A DNA stretch of 32,666 nucleotides from Calidithermus chliarophilus DSM 9957 (GCF_000430045.1 NZ_KE387027.1:10525-43190); one strand, 5' to 3'; positions 21,121 through 29,325 are shown, numbered from the stretch's first letter. Program-made: numbers and translations. Notes: generated by a model not told the origin, from the sequence alone.

Positions 21121-21841
21121 GCACCCCTCCCACGAAGGCCCGGATTCGCTCGGCCTCCTCCGCCACGCTCAGGGCCTCGGTGTCGAGGAAGAGGGCGCGG
21201 GGGTGGCCCCCCAGCAGCCTGCGCGGCCCCTCGGGGTCGTAGTTCTTGCGCTCCTCCGCCACGATCTTGAGCTTGGCGAGCAGCTCCCGGGCCTCGAAGC
21301 CCCAGGACAGCGCTTCCTCGAGCTCCTCCTCCGACAGCACCCCCTGTGCCGTGCCGCGCAGGGCGTCCATGTCGGCCGCGTCGAGCCTCACCCGGTCGAA
21401 GCGGTCGCCGCGCCCCAGCAGCCGCGCCAGGCGGGTGAGGTCGCGGGCCTCGAGCACCACGAAGCGGGCGAGGGGGAGGTGCTCAAGGGCGTAGGCCACC
21501 TCCGCCTCCCCCCGAAGCCCGTCGAAGAGCAAGGGCCAGGCGGGCAGGGTGCGGGCCTGGCTGAGGGCCTGGGCCACCCCGCCGGGGTGGGTCTCGCGGA
21601 AGCGCCGGGTCAGGGCGAAGCGCTCGGCGCGGTCGAGGGCCTGGCCTTCGGCCCCGAGCAGCGGCAGCACGTAGCGGTCCACCACCTCGCGGCGGTCGGG
21701 GAGGGTGGGGTAGGCGAGGGCCTCGAGCAGGCTGCTCTTGCCCACCCCGGTGAGGCCCACCAGCACCAGCAGGGGCAGCTCGGGGAGGGGTTTGGCCTCG
21801 GGGGGCGCGGCTTCGGCGGGGAGGAAGAGCGGGTGGCTCAT
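21107..21841 (-). CDS. P-loop NTPase of unknown role
   Basis: The 244-residue protein has Walker A GLTGVGKS at 29-36 (K35) right after a hydrophobic strand LPLLVLVG. Later come WPLLFDGLRG, resembling a Walker B-type strand ending in D, and a strand ARFVVLEAR. Size and layout fit a nucleotide kinase-like or AAA-type protein. I chose ATG 21841 rather than 21886, because the longer form would run through the likely promoter and add a basic tail not expected of the fold. It is the first gene of an overlapping set with the enolase-superfamily and nucleotidyltransferase-like genes, so the three probably act in one process that I cannot name. Confidence 0.75.
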   Translation of the reverse strand: MSHPLFLPAEAAPPEAKPLPELPLLVLVGLTGVGKSSLLEALAYPTLPDRREVVDRYVLPLLGAEGQALDRAERFALTRRFRETHPGGVAQALSQARTLPAWPLLFDGLRGEAEVAYALEHLPLARFVVLEARDLTRLARLLGRGDRFDRVRLDAADMDALRGTAQGVLSEEELEEALSWGFEARELLAKLKIVAEERKNYDPEGPRRLLGGHPRALFLDTEALSVAEEAERIRAFVGGVHAQH

Positions 21842-21848
21842 CGCCCCT

Positions 21849-21877
21849 ATTCTTCCCCGTGAGCGAGGGAAGTACAA
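21849..21877 (-). promoter_or_regulatory. Leaderless-type promoter for the P-loop NTPase operon
   Basis: On the minus strand TTGTAC (21877-21872) and AAGAAT (21854-21849) are separated by 17 bases. The -10 ends 7 bases before the ATG at 21841, the spacing seen for leaderless transcripts in Deinococcota. Confidence 0.45.
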
Positions 21878-21905
21878 ATTCCGCACGCTGCTTTACGGGA
21901 ATCGT

Positions 21906-21911
21906 TATACT
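21906..21911 (+). promoter_or_regulatory. Probable -10 box for the lipoprotein gene
   Basis: TATACT lies 24 bases before the ATG at 21936, with a ribosome site GAGGAGG at 21921-21927 between. A matching -35 is not evident at 16-18 bases. It is divergent from the promoter of the P-loop operon. Confidence 0.45.
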
Positions 21912-21935
21912 TTTCCAGCCGAGGAGGCGTGCTAC

Positions 21936-24125
21936 ATGCGAAATCGTCTAGGGTTATGGTCTTTTGTTGTCCTGCTGGTGGCTCTGGCAGCCTGCACCCC
22001 GGTCCCCGACCTCAAGCTCACCCTGAGCGCCGGGTCCGTTACGGTCGACCAAGGCGGGAACGGCACGGTCCAGATCTCCTTCCAGCGCACCAACCTCAAC
22101 GACCCCATCAGCCTCAGCGTGGAGGGTTTGCCCGTGGGGGTCACGGGCGACTTCAGCCTCAACCCCGCGCCCAAAGACGCCACCGCCTTGACGCTCACGG
22201 CGGGCGTGGGCGTGGCCCCGGGCGAGTACGCGCTCAAGGTCAAGGCGGCGGCACCCGGCGTCGCCCGCGAGGCCAGCCTCACCCTCAAGGTAGCGTTGGC
22301 CGACTTCAGCCTCAGCCCGGCCTCGCCCAGCATCTCGATCAACCAGGGCGCCTCGGGCACGGTAGCCATCAACATCAACCGCACCAACCTCGCGGGCGAG
22401 GTGAGCTTGGCCGTCGAGGGCGCGCCCTCCGGCGTGAGCGCGACCTTCGCGCCTAACCCGGCCAACACGGCCTCGAGCCTGCTCACCCTCACCGTGGCCG
22501 AGGGCGTGACCGCCGGGCAGTACAGCCTCACCCTCAAGGGCACGGCGGGTGGCCGCGTGAAGACCGCCAGCCTGGGGCTCACCGTCAACCCCAAGCCCGA
22601 CTTCGGCCTGAGCCTCGAGCCGGCCAGCGTGACCCTGAAGCCTACCCAGACCAAGGACATCACCGTGACCATCGCCCGGACCAACCTCACCGGAGAGGTG
22701 AGTCTGAGCCTGGAGGGTGCGCCCGAGGGGGTCACGGGGAGCTTTAGCCCCGCGGTCACGGACGGGAACTCGAGCACCCTGACCTTGAGCGTGGGCAACG
22801 CCGTGGCGGCTGGAGATTACACCCTCACGGTACGGGCTACTTCCGCCAACTTCAACAGGACCGCCTCGTTCAGCCTCCGCGTTGAGCAGGCTCGGTCGAC
22901 TGCTGTAACGGTTCGTACCTTGATCAATGGAACCCAACAGAACGCTACCTGGGCGGCTTACCAGGATGGAGGCGGGGTCTGGAAGCCTCTCTCGGGGGTG
23001 GGAGGTAGCTACAGCTTCGCCGTGACCGATCCCGCAGGAAGGTACGGGGTAGCCTTTGTCTGCCCTGCTAACCCTGGCGGGACTGCGACTTGGGTATCGG
23101 TGTACCAATTCACCGTCCGTGAGACCACTAACTTCAGGGTAACCTGTGGCTCCTATTACGGCTCCGGTTCACCATCCTCGGGGCCCCTGACCCTCTCGGG
23201 CACGGTCAGTGGGTTGAGCGGTTCGGTTACCGCCTCGATATCTTTGGGCGCTGGTCACATCACTACTGCCAACGAGAGCAACCCGCAATACGCCATCAGT
23301 GGCCTTTCGGCGGGCACCTACGATCTGATCGCTACCCGGCAACCTTCCGGATCGCCGGGCGAGGCTCCCGACAAGCTCATTTTCCTCCGTGACTTAACCG
23401 TGGACGCAGATACTGTCCGTGATCTGAACTTTGAAGGACCTGAGGCATTTAGCCTTGAAGGTTCTTACACTGTAAGCCTCCAGGGTGGCTCTAGTGACTA
23501 CTTCGCCGCGAGCTACACGACGGGTACTCCCGGTATAGGGAGTGCATTTGCGCTGGGCGGTGGCCCTGGGGTCAGTGCTTTCACTTATCAAGCCGTGCCA
23601 GCCAATAAAGTCAAGCCTACAGACTTTTACGTGTTTACTGCATCGGCGGGTAGTTACTTCACTAGGGTGTCTAAATTTGCCTTAAGGACCCTAACCACCC
23701 CCCAGGATGTTGTACTCAGCTTCCCCAGTGACCTGACAGCGACGTTTGACTACAGTAAAACCACGCCATACCTACGGCCCCGCGTGAATTGGAGCACCAC
23801 AGGGGAGGTACAGGCTTTCGCGGTGGCATACGTGCAGAGTGACGGCACCAACAGCTTATCCTGGAACCATGTTGTCAGCCCCGGCTGGCTAGGAAACAGC
23901 CGGGAGTACACTTCGCCTGACTTCAGCGAGGTGTCGGGCTGGCAGGATGCCTGGGCTCTTCAGGAAGGTATGCTGGCTGAGTCGGCGATCGGTTACGTGA
24001 ATTCGAACACCTCGATGGATTTGGCGCTTTCAGCGCTCTCCAACACCGCGCCCGATGCTGATGTAGACTTCCGCAACATCGAGATCCAGGTATACCGTAG
24101 GTCATCGAACTCCCCACTTCCTTAA
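21936..24125 (+). CDS. Large surface lipoprotein with three Ig-like repeats and a distinct C-terminal region
   Basis: The 729-residue protein starts at ATG 21936. It has a lipoprotein signal ending in LVALAAC (C20), so it should be lipid-anchored. Three repeats of about 90 residues follow (about 25-120, 121-215, 216-310). Each carries RTNL, then [ED]-[VP]-[SI]-SLSVEG, G-V-[TS]-[GA]-F and a G-[EQD]-Y-[AST]-L strand pair, a beta-sandwich pattern of Ig-like domains. The remaining 400 residues (about 325-729) do not resemble the repeats and I recognise no family; they contain two cysteines and many G/S/T residues. Base composition changes with the domain border: 22381-22440 is 46/60 GC, 23581-23640 is 26/60. 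This suggests a fused or acquired C-terminal part. A strong terminator follows. Confidence 0.8.
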   Translation: MRNRLGLWSFVVLLVALAACTPVPDLKLTLSAGSVTVDQGGNGTVQISFQRTNLNDPISLSVEGLPVGVTGDFSLNPAPKDATALTLTAGVGVAPGEYALKVKAAAPGVAREASLTLKVALADFSLSPASPSISINQGASGTVAININRTNLAGEVSLAVEGAPSGVSATFAPNPANTASSLLTLTVAEGVTAGQYSLTLKGTAGGRVKTASLGLTVNPKPDFGLSLEPASVTLKPTQTKDITVTIARTNLTGEVSLSLEGAPEGVTGSFSPAVTDGNSSTLTLSVGNAVAAGDYTLTVRATSANFNRTASFSLRVEQARSTAVTVRTLINGTQQNATWAAYQDGGGVWKPLSGVGGSYSFAVTDPAGRYGVAFVCPANPGGTATWVSVYQFTVRETTNFRVTCGSYYGSGSPSSGPLTLSGTVSGLSGSVTASISLGAGHITTANESNPQYAISGLSAGTYDLIATRQPSGSPGEAPDKLIFLRDLTVDADTVRDLNFEGPEAFSLEGSYTVSLQGGSSDYFAASYTTGTPGIGSAFALGGGPGVSAFTYQAVPANKVKPTDFYVFTASAGSYFTRVSKFALRTLTTPQDVVLSFPSDLTATFDYSKTTPYLRPRVNWSTTGEVQAFAVAYVQSDGTNSLSWNHVVSPGWLGNSREYTSPDFSEVSGWQDAWALQEGMLAESAIGYVNSNTSMDLALSALSNTAPDADVDFRNIEIQVYRRSSNSPLP

Positions 24126-24141
24126 ACGCTGGCTTGTCCCA

Positions 24142-24166
24142 GGGCCGGGCAGAAGCCCGGCCCTTT
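24142..24166 (+). terminator. Rho-independent-type terminator after the lipoprotein gene
   Basis: A perfect 9-bp stem, GGGCCGGGC at 24142-24150 with GCCCGGCCC at 24155-24163, has an AGAA loop and is followed by TTT. It lies 16 bases after the stop codon. Confidence 0.75.
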
Positions 24167-24213
24167 CCCATTGCCCTCTTGACCCCAGGCTACCGAAGCC
24201 CTCACGAACGCCC

Positions 24214-24222
24214 TGTTATGAT
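24214..24222 (+). promoter_or_regulatory. Extended -10 promoter for the small outer-membrane-like gene
   Basis: TGTTATGAT contains TATGAT at 24217-24222 preceded by TGN, an extended -10. It lies 23 bases before the ATG at 24246, with GGAGG at 24235-24239 between. No -35 match is obvious. Confidence 0.5.
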
Positions 24223-24245
24223 GGCCTGAGTCTGGAGGTTTTAGG

Positions 24246-24764
24246 ATGAAGCGAATTCTCCCAATCCTCACGCTGCTTCTCGGGCTGGCCTTCGCCCAGG
24301 TCCCGGCCTACCCCGAGAACACCGCCGGGCTGGGCTTCACGGTGGGCAAGGGGCTCACCGTACAGGCGGGGGTCAACCTGCCGCTGCTGGGCTTCGACAC
24401 CGGCGTCGACGTCGAGCTCAACCCCCTGGCGCCCGGCGGCTTCGAGTTCTGGAGCCTCAGCCGCCTCAACCTGATCCCCGCGCTGGTGGTGGGCGACCTC
24501 TCGATGTCGGTGGGGGCCGGCATCGACGTGCGCTACGCGGCCAAGAACGGGGCGACCGCGCCCTCCTTCGGGGCGCACCTGGGCCCCACGGCCACCCTCG
24601 AGCTCCCCGGCAGCGCCCTCTCGGCCTACGTGGGGCTGGGCTTCCAGGACGGCTTCAGCCTCGCGTACGGGCTGGGCTTCCGCCTCTACCTCGACCCCCT
24701 GGCCCTCGAGCTCGCCCTCACCGACCGCTACTGGCTCAAGCTCTCCGCCCTGTACCTGTGGTAG
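24246..24764 (+). CDS. Small exported beta-rich protein, probably outer-membrane
   Basis: The 172-residue protein has a signal peptide with likely cleavage after A17 (LAFA before QVPAYP). The mature part alternates hydrophobic and polar residues in glycine-rich strands (LGFTVGKGLTVQAGVNLPLLGF, AYVGLGFQDGFSLAYGLGF) and ends in aromatic LYLW, as outer-membrane barrels often do. I recognise no named family. It is set off by a terminator upstream and has its own promoter. The importer permease begins 60 bases later, so the two could be cotranscribed. Confidence 0.7.
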   Translation: MKRILPILTLLLGLAFAQVPAYPENTAGLGFTVGKGLTVQAGVNLPLLGFDTGVDVELNPLAPGGFEFWSLSRLNLIPALVVGDLSMSVGAGIDVRYAAKNGATAPSFGAHLGPTATLELPGSALSAYVGLGFQDGFSLAYGLGFRLYLDPLALELALTDRYWLKLSALYLW

Positions 24765-24824
24765 GGTGCTACCCGTAGCCTCCGCCGTCCAGGCTCGAGG
24801 CCCCGCCCCGCCGCCCGAAGCTCC

Positions 24825-25670
24825 ATGAGATCGCGCTTTAACCCGGCCCAGCTCTTCGCCCTGCCAGCGGCAGGGCTTTTGGTGTTGTTCCTGCTGTACC
24901 CCTTCCTCGACGTGCTGCGCTTCTCGACGTGGGAGTGGTCGGGGCTGTCGGAGCCGAAGCCGGTGGGGCTGCAGAACTACCGCAACATCCTCACCGACCC
25001 CGACTTCCACCGCAGCCTGGGGACTACCCTGGTGCTGGCCCTGATGACCCTGCCGCCCTTCATCGCCCTCTCGGTGCTGTTGGCGCTGGCGCTCGAGGGC
25101 CAGCGCTACGAGCGCGCGGTCAAGGCGCTGCTGTTCCTGCCGGGTCTGGTCACGCTGGGCGGGGCCTCGGTGGCGTGGTACACGCTGTTCTCGCCGGAGT
25201 ACGGCGCCCTGGCGAGCCTGATCCCCGTCCCGCGCTGGGACCAGGAAGTGGTGTGGGCGCTGCTGCTGATCACGCTGTTCACCCTCTGGCGGCACATCGG
25301 CTACGGGGTGCTGGTGGTCTCGGCGCGGCTGAAGGGCATCCCCAAGACGCTGCTCGAGGCCGCCGCCGTGGACGGGGCTTCCCCCGCCGAGGCCTTCCGC
25401 TACATCACCCTGCCCCTGCTGCGCCCGGCCATCACCTTTTTGGTCGTCATCGGCACCGTGCTCTCGCTGCAGTCGTACAGCGCGGTGTTCCTGCTCACCC
25501 GGGGCGGCCCCTTCGGCGGGACGCGGGTGCTGGGCTACTACCTCTACGAGACCGGCTTCGAGAACTTCCGCCTGGGCTACGCCGCCGCCGTGACGGTGGT
25601 GATCCTGCTGCTGACGCTGTTCTTCGCCCTGGCCCAGGCCCGGCTGCTGCGCGGGGGGGAGCATGAGTAG
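24825..25670 (+). CDS. ABC sugar-type importer permease (MalF/UgpA-like)
   Basis: The 281-residue protein has about six membrane helices, the first at about 12-30 and the last near 255-272. The EAA loop reads EAAAVDGASPAEAFRYITLPLLRP, which docks on the ATPase. This is the carbohydrate-type (CUT1) permease family. The MSP-like N-terminal pattern W-E-W-S-G and GLQNYRNILTDPDF fit UgpA/MalF homologues. ATG 24825 has a weak ribosome site. The partner permease does not follow directly: 354 bases of repeats separate them, unusual for a gene pair that normally overlaps. Confidence 0.92.
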   Translation: MRSRFNPAQLFALPAAGLLVLFLLYPFLDVLRFSTWEWSGLSEPKPVGLQNYRNILTDPDFHRSLGTTLVLALMTLPPFIALSVLLALALEGQRYERAVKALLFLPGLVTLGGASVAWYTLFSPEYGALASLIPVPRWDQEVVWALLLITLFTLWRHIGYGVLVVSARLKGIPKTLLEAAAVDGASPAEAFRYITLPLLRPAITFLVVIGTVLSLQSYSAVFLLTRGGPFGGTRVLGYYLYETGFENFRLGYAAAVTVVILLLTLFFALAQARLLRGGEHE

Positions 25671-25671
25671 G

Positions 25672-26014
25672 GCCATGCGCAAGACGCAAGACGCGAGACG
25701 CCAAACGCCAGTCGTACGTCCTGCGTCGTACGTCGTACGCCAAACGCAAAACGCCAAACGCAAAACGTCAAACGCCCTTTCTCTACCCCCCTTAGCAAGG
25801 GGGGCTGGGGGGATAGAACTCTCTCCCCGCCTGCGGGGAGGGTTGGAGTGGGGTGTTTCTCACCGCGAGCCACAAGCCACGAGCTACGAGCCTTCTGTCT
25901 TTGACCCTCGACCCTCGACACCCCTGGCTATCGACTATCGACGTCTTCCGGCGTTCGGCGTTCGGCGTTCGACGTTCGGCGTATTGCGTATTGCGTTTGG
26001 CGTTGGGCGTTCTT
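25672..26014 (+). repeat. Composite heptad-hairpin repeat, copy C, splitting two permease genes
   Basis: It begins one base after the upstream stop codon. Bases 25672-25776 are 15 heptads in register (GCAAGAC to GTACGTC to AAACGCC). Then come the C6TT/AAG6 hairpin (25786-25793 with 25797-25804), a second hairpin CTCCCCGC/GCGGGGAG near 25825-25845, four ACGAGCC-type heptads (25865-25892), and 16 heptads in register (25903-26014) from GACCCTC through TCGACTA to CGTTCGG. The last heptad touches the ribosome site GGAGG (26015-26019) of the next permease. No gene is present. Confidence 0.85.
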
Positions 26015-26024
26015 GGAGGCCCGC

Positions 26025-26810
26025 GTGATCCGCCACCTCTTCGTCTTCACGGCGGCCTTCCTGGTGGGTCTGCCCTTCCTCTGGATGGCCTACGCAGCCT
26101 TCATCCCGCCCGAGCAGGTCTTCGCCGGGGAGTTCTTCGGGCTGCGCTTCAGCCTCGCCAACTTCGGGGTGCTGTCGGAGGGCGAGTTCTGGGAGGGCTT
26201 CTGGGGGCGGCTGCTGTTCTCGGTGCTGCTGTCGGGGGGTGCTACGCTGCTGCAGCTTTTCACGGGCTTCCTGGCGGCCTACGCCATCCGGGAGGGGGCG
26301 CGGCTGCTGCCCTTCTTCCTCGTGATGCTGGCGATCCCGGCCGAGCTGCTGCTGGTGCCGCTGTACGGGCTGCTGCAGCGGCTGGGCATCCTCGACACGG
26401 TGTGGGCGCTGGTGCTGCCCTTCGCGGCGAGCCCCTTCATCGTCTACCTGCTCTACCAGGGCATGCGGACGGTGCCGGTGGAGCTGCTCGAGGCCGCCCG
26501 GCTCGACGGGGCGGGCCACCGGGTGATCCTCACGCGCATCCTGCTGCCCCTGCTGCGGCCGCAGCTCATCGCCGCGGGGGTGCTGAGCTTCGCCGCGCAC
26601 TGGAACCTGGTGCTCTACCCGCGCATCGTGGCCGGGGACGAGCGGCTCAAGACCGTGCAGACCTGGATCACCGACCTCCAGCGGCAGAACCCGGCCGACT
26701 GGGGCCCGCTCTCGGCGGCGGCCCTGGCAGCGACGCTGCCGCTGATCATCATCTACCTGATCTACGAGCGGCGCATCGTCGAGACCTTCGAGGAGGGCCT
26801 CAAGGGTTAA
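26025..26810 (+). CDS. ABC sugar-type importer permease (MalG/UgpE-like)
   Basis: The 261-residue protein has about six membrane helices and the EAA loop ELLEAARLDGAGHRVILTRILLPLLRP. It ends IYLIYERRIVETFEEGLKG, the typical MalG/UgpE tail. The start is GTG 26025, 5 bases after GGAGG (26015-26019); a TTG at 26013 in the same frame would put that site inside the gene. It pairs with the permease at 24825 to form the membrane channel. The heptad repeat array ends directly at its ribosome site, so the gene is intact despite the insertion. Confidence 0.92.
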   Translation: MIRHLFVFTAAFLVGLPFLWMAYAAFIPPEQVFAGEFFGLRFSLANFGVLSEGEFWEGFWGRLLFSVLLSGGATLLQLFTGFLAAYAIREGARLLPFFLVMLAIPAELLLVPLYGLLQRLGILDTVWALVLPFAASPFIVYLLYQGMRTVPVELLEAARLDGAGHRVILTRILLPLLRPQLIAAGVLSFAAHWNLVLYPRIVAGDERLKTVQTWITDLQRQNPADWGPLSAAALAATLPLIIIYLIYERRIVETFEEGLKG

Positions 26811-26850
26811 GACGCACCCCGGGCCCTGGGGGGCGCTTCGCGCCGGGGGT

Positions 26851-26918
26851 TTGGCATTAAGCCCAAAGTTTTAATCCGCCGGCGTGGCAGACTACGGCAG
26901 ACCGGGCCCCTCGCCCGG
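26851..26918 (+). promoter_or_regulatory. Inverted repeat and hairpin ahead of the binding-protein gene
   Basis: TTTGG/CCAAA form a small inverted pair around 26850-26867. A second stem, CCGGGC (26902-26907) with GCCCGG (26913-26918), stands just before the ribosome site. They could be an operator and an expression-setting hairpin for the binding protein, which is needed in excess over the permeases. Weak evidence. Confidence 0.25.
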
Positions 26919-26932
26919 GACGTGGAGGCTAG

Positions 26933-28138
26933 ATGTACCGTGTTTTGACGCTGTTTATGCTCTTGCTGGGCCTGTCGGCGATGGCCCAGCGCCCTACCGA
27001 GATCGTCTTCTGGCACACCTCGGGGCCGCCCGCCCAGGACCTGTTCGAGGGCTTCATCAAGGAGTTCAACGCCCAGCAGAAGGACTACAAGATCACCTAC
27101 CGCTTCGTGGGCGACTACCGCGAGGGCGGGATCAAGCTCCTGGCCGCGCTGCGTTCGGGCGGCGCCCCCCACCTCTTCCACGGGGAGATCTCCTTCCTGG
27201 GCCGCGTGGTGCAGGAGGGGCTGGGCGTGCCCCTGGACGCCCACCTCGCCGGCATCCCCAACGACTTCTTCCCGGGCTTCCTCGAGACCGGCAAGGTGAA
27301 AGGCCAGACCTACGGCCTGCCCATCGGCCTTTCGGTGCCGGTGTTCTTCTACAACGCCGACCAGTTCGCCGCCAAGGGCCTCAAGGCCCCCTCGAGCTGG
27401 GAGGACGTCGCCAACGCGGCCCAGAAGCTCACCAGCCGCGCCGCCAAGGGCTACATCGTCTCCTCCGACATCTACAGCTTCAACGTGCTGGTGATGAGCC
27501 GGGGCGGCAGCCTGGTGGGCAAGGACGGCAAGCCCAACTTCACCGACGCCAGGGTGGTGGAGTCGCTGGAGTACCTGCAGGAGATGGTGAAGAAGGGCTC
27601 CGCGCAGAGCCGCAACATCGCCGAGGCCCAGTTCTCGGTGGCCGACTTCCTGCGCACCAAGGCCTTCATGGGCGTGGCCCCCATCACCGCCTGGCCCCTC
27701 ATCGAAGACCGCGCCCCCATCCCCTTCAAGCTGGGCGTCACCGCCATCCCGCGCACGAACGGGGGCAAGGTGCCCCTGGCCGGGGGCGCGCTGATCCCGC
27801 TCAAGGGCGTGAGCCCCGAGCAGGTCAAGGGCATCGTGGCCTTCTGGAAGTACCTGATGGAGCCCGCCAACATCGCCAAGTGGGTCAAGACCACCTACTA
27901 CCTGCCCATGCGCCGCGCCGCCCAGCCCCTGCTGGAAGACTGGTACAAGGCCGACCCCCGCCGCCGCGTGGCCTTCGCCCAGGTCGAGGAGGCCGACATC
28001 TGGCTGCAAGACCCTGAGTTCGTGCTGTGGTACGGCTTCCTCGAGGAAGCCCTCGAGCGTGCCCTCAAGGGCGGGACCAGCGCCAAGGCGGCGCTCGAGG
28101 AGGCGCAGCGCAAGGCGCTTCAGGTGGAGCGGAAGTAG
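26933..28138 (+). CDS. ABC importer extracellular binding protein (UgpB-like)
   Basis: The 401-residue protein has a signal peptide (about 1-19, LLLGLSAMA) and starts its mature part IVFWHTSGPPAQDLFEGFIKEFNAQ, with YKITYRFVGDYREG and LRSGGAPHLF, close in pattern to UgpB. It belongs to the family 1 solute-binding proteins (sugars or glycerol-3-phosphate esters). The ligand cannot be fixed from sequence alone. It follows the two permeases and serves the same importer. No ATPase gene is present, so a shared MsmK/UgpC-type ATPase elsewhere is expected, as is common for CUT1 systems. GGAGG at 26924-26928 precedes the ATG. A heptad repeat begins on the base after its TAG. Confidence 0.9.
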   Translation: MYRVLTLFMLLLGLSAMAQRPTEIVFWHTSGPPAQDLFEGFIKEFNAQQKDYKITYRFVGDYREGGIKLLAALRSGGAPHLFHGEISFLGRVVQEGLGVPLDAHLAGIPNDFFPGFLETGKVKGQTYGLPIGLSVPVFFYNADQFAAKGLKAPSSWEDVANAAQKLTSRAAKGYIVSSDIYSFNVLVMSRGGSLVGKDGKPNFTDARVVESLEYLQEMVKKGSAQSRNIAEAQFSVADFLRTKAFMGVAPITAWPLIEDRAPIPFKLGVTAIPRTNGGKVPLAGGALIPLKGVSPEQVKGIVAFWKYLMEPANIAKWVKTTYYLPMRRAAQPLLEDWYKADPRRRVAFAQVEEADIWLQDPEFVLWYGFLEEALERALKGGTSAKAALEEAQRKALQVERK

Positions 28139-28333
28139 GTCGGTGGTCGGTAGTCGGTGGTCGATGGTCGATAGCCGATAGCTAAAGGCAAGACGCAAGA
28201 CGCAAGACGCAAAACGCCTTGTCACCCCCCTTAGCAAGGGGGGCTGGGGGGGATACCCCCTCCCCGTCAGCGGGGAGGGGTTTCACCACGGGCTACGAGC
28301 TGATAGCTGACGGCTGACTGCTTACCGCTGATA
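28139..28333 (+). repeat. Composite heptad-hairpin repeat, copy D
   Basis: Eleven heptads in register (28139-28215), from GTCGGTG and GTCGATA to GCAAGAC, begin immediately after the stop codon. They are followed by the C6TT/AAG6 hairpin (28225-28232 with 28236-28243), a hairpin CCCTCCCCG/CGGGGAGGG (about 28258-28280) and six GCTGACG-type heptads (28292-28333). Two bases later the second MITE-like copy begins. No gene lies in 28139-28462. Confidence 0.85.
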
Positions 28334-28335
28334 TC

Positions 28336-28463
28336 ATACCGGATTCAAAAAGATAATCTTCCAAATCAAAAAACTCCAGAGGCTATCTTTTTGAATCCTA
28401 GAGTACTCCCTTCGGTCGGGTTAGTTCGGCGCCGTTCGGCGCCGAACTAACCGAATCTGGTAT
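28336..28463 (+). mobile_element. MITE-like palindromic element, copy 2 (128 bp)
   Basis: It has the same ends as copy 1 (ATACCGGATTC, GAATCTGGTAT) and the left inverted repeat TTCAAAAAGAT (28344-28354) with ATCTTTTTGAA (28385-28395). The right hairpin is a perfect 16-bp stem, 28419-28434 with 28437-28452, with a TT loop. Its last base is the A of the SDR gene's stop codon (minus strand). It may terminate that gene's transcript. Confidence 0.82.
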
Positions 28464-29227
28464 CACACCGGTCTCCCCGCCATCATGAAGCTCGCCGTCA
28501 TGCCGCCGTCGACGGGGAGGACGGCCCCGGTGATGAAGCTCGCGGCTTCGGAGGCCAGGAAGAGCACGGCCTGTGCGACCTCCTCGGGCTTGCCCAGGCG
28601 GCGCAGGGCGTGGAGGTCTTCCCAGTCGCGGCGGGTCTGCTCGGGGTCGTCGGAGAGGTCGATGGCCTCGAGCACGCCCTCGGTGGCGATGGCGCCGGGG
28701 GCGACCGCGTTGACCCGGATGCCCAGGGGGGCGAGGTCGAGGGCCAGCGAGCGGGTGAGGTTGACCAGGCCGCCCTTGGAGGCGTTGTAGGCGGCGTTGT
28801 TCTGCTCGGCGAAGAGGCCCTGCACGCTGGCGACGTTGACGATGGCGCCCCCGGCGTTCTTGCTCATCTCGCGGGCGGCCAGCGCCGAGAGGTGCATGGG
28901 GGCGGTGAGGTTGACGTCGAGGACCTTCTGCCAGTCCTCGAGGGCCACCCGCAGGGCCGAGCCGGGGGCCGAGATGGCCGCGTTGTTGACGAGCACGTTG
29001 ACCGCGCCCCACTGCCGCAGGGCCTCGTGGACCAGGCGCTCGCGGTCGTGGGGCCGGGCGATGTCGGCGTGGACGAAGAGGGCCCCCATCTCGCGCGCCA
29101 CCTCCGCGCCTTCGGGGCGCACGTCGCACAGCACCACCATGGCCTCCTGGGCGGCGAAGGCCTCGGCGATGGCCCGCCCGATGCCCCGGGCCGCCCCTGT
29201 GACCAGCACCACCTTGCCCTGGAACAT
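28463..29227 (-). CDS. Short-chain dehydrogenase/reductase (SDR)
   Basis: The 254-residue classical SDR has the nucleotide-binding TGAARGIG at 10-17, NNAA at 81-84 and the catalytic S134, Y147 and K151. D35 (LCDVRP) after the second strand suggests NAD(H) preference. The C-terminus ends [12 protein letters not shown], as in FabG-like enzymes. Substrate is unknown. ATG 29227 is 6 bases from a likely -10 box, so the mRNA is probably leaderless. Its stop TGA overlaps the end of the repeat element by one base. Confidence 0.92.
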   Translation of the reverse strand: MFQGKVVLVTGAARGIGRAIAEAFAAQEAMVVLCDVRPEGAEVAREMGALFVHADIARPHDRERLVHEALRQWGAVNVLVNNAAISAPGSALRVALEDWQKVLDVNLTAPMHLSALAAREMSKNAGGAIVNVASVQGLFAEQNNAAYNASKGGLVNLTRSLALDLAPLGIRVNAVAPGAIATEGVLEAIDLSDDPEQTRRDWEDLHALRRLGKPEEVAQAVLFLASEAASFITGAVLPVDGGMTASFMMAGRPV

Positions 29228-29233
29228 GCGCCG

Positions 29234-29239
29234 AGTCTA
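29234..29239 (-). promoter_or_regulatory. Leaderless-type -10 box of the SDR gene
   Basis: On the minus strand this reads TAGACT, six bases before the ATG (29227-29225). That spacing matches leaderless promoters in this phylum. No clear -35 is seen. Confidence 0.4.
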
Positions 29240-29254
29240 ACTCGAGCCGCCCGC

Positions 29255-29283
29255 TTTATCGCCTGGCCCTGGGCTGCTACCCT
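29255..29283 (+). promoter_or_regulatory. Promoter of the membrane-protein gene
   Basis: TTTATC (29255-29260) and TACCCT (29278-29283) are 17 bases apart, and the -10 is extended by TGC at 29275-29277. AAAGGAG lies just before the ATG at 29326. Confidence 0.45.
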
Positions 29284-29325
29284 GAGGTTCGGCACCGTCT
29301 CGAGCACCCCCCCAAAGGAGATCGC

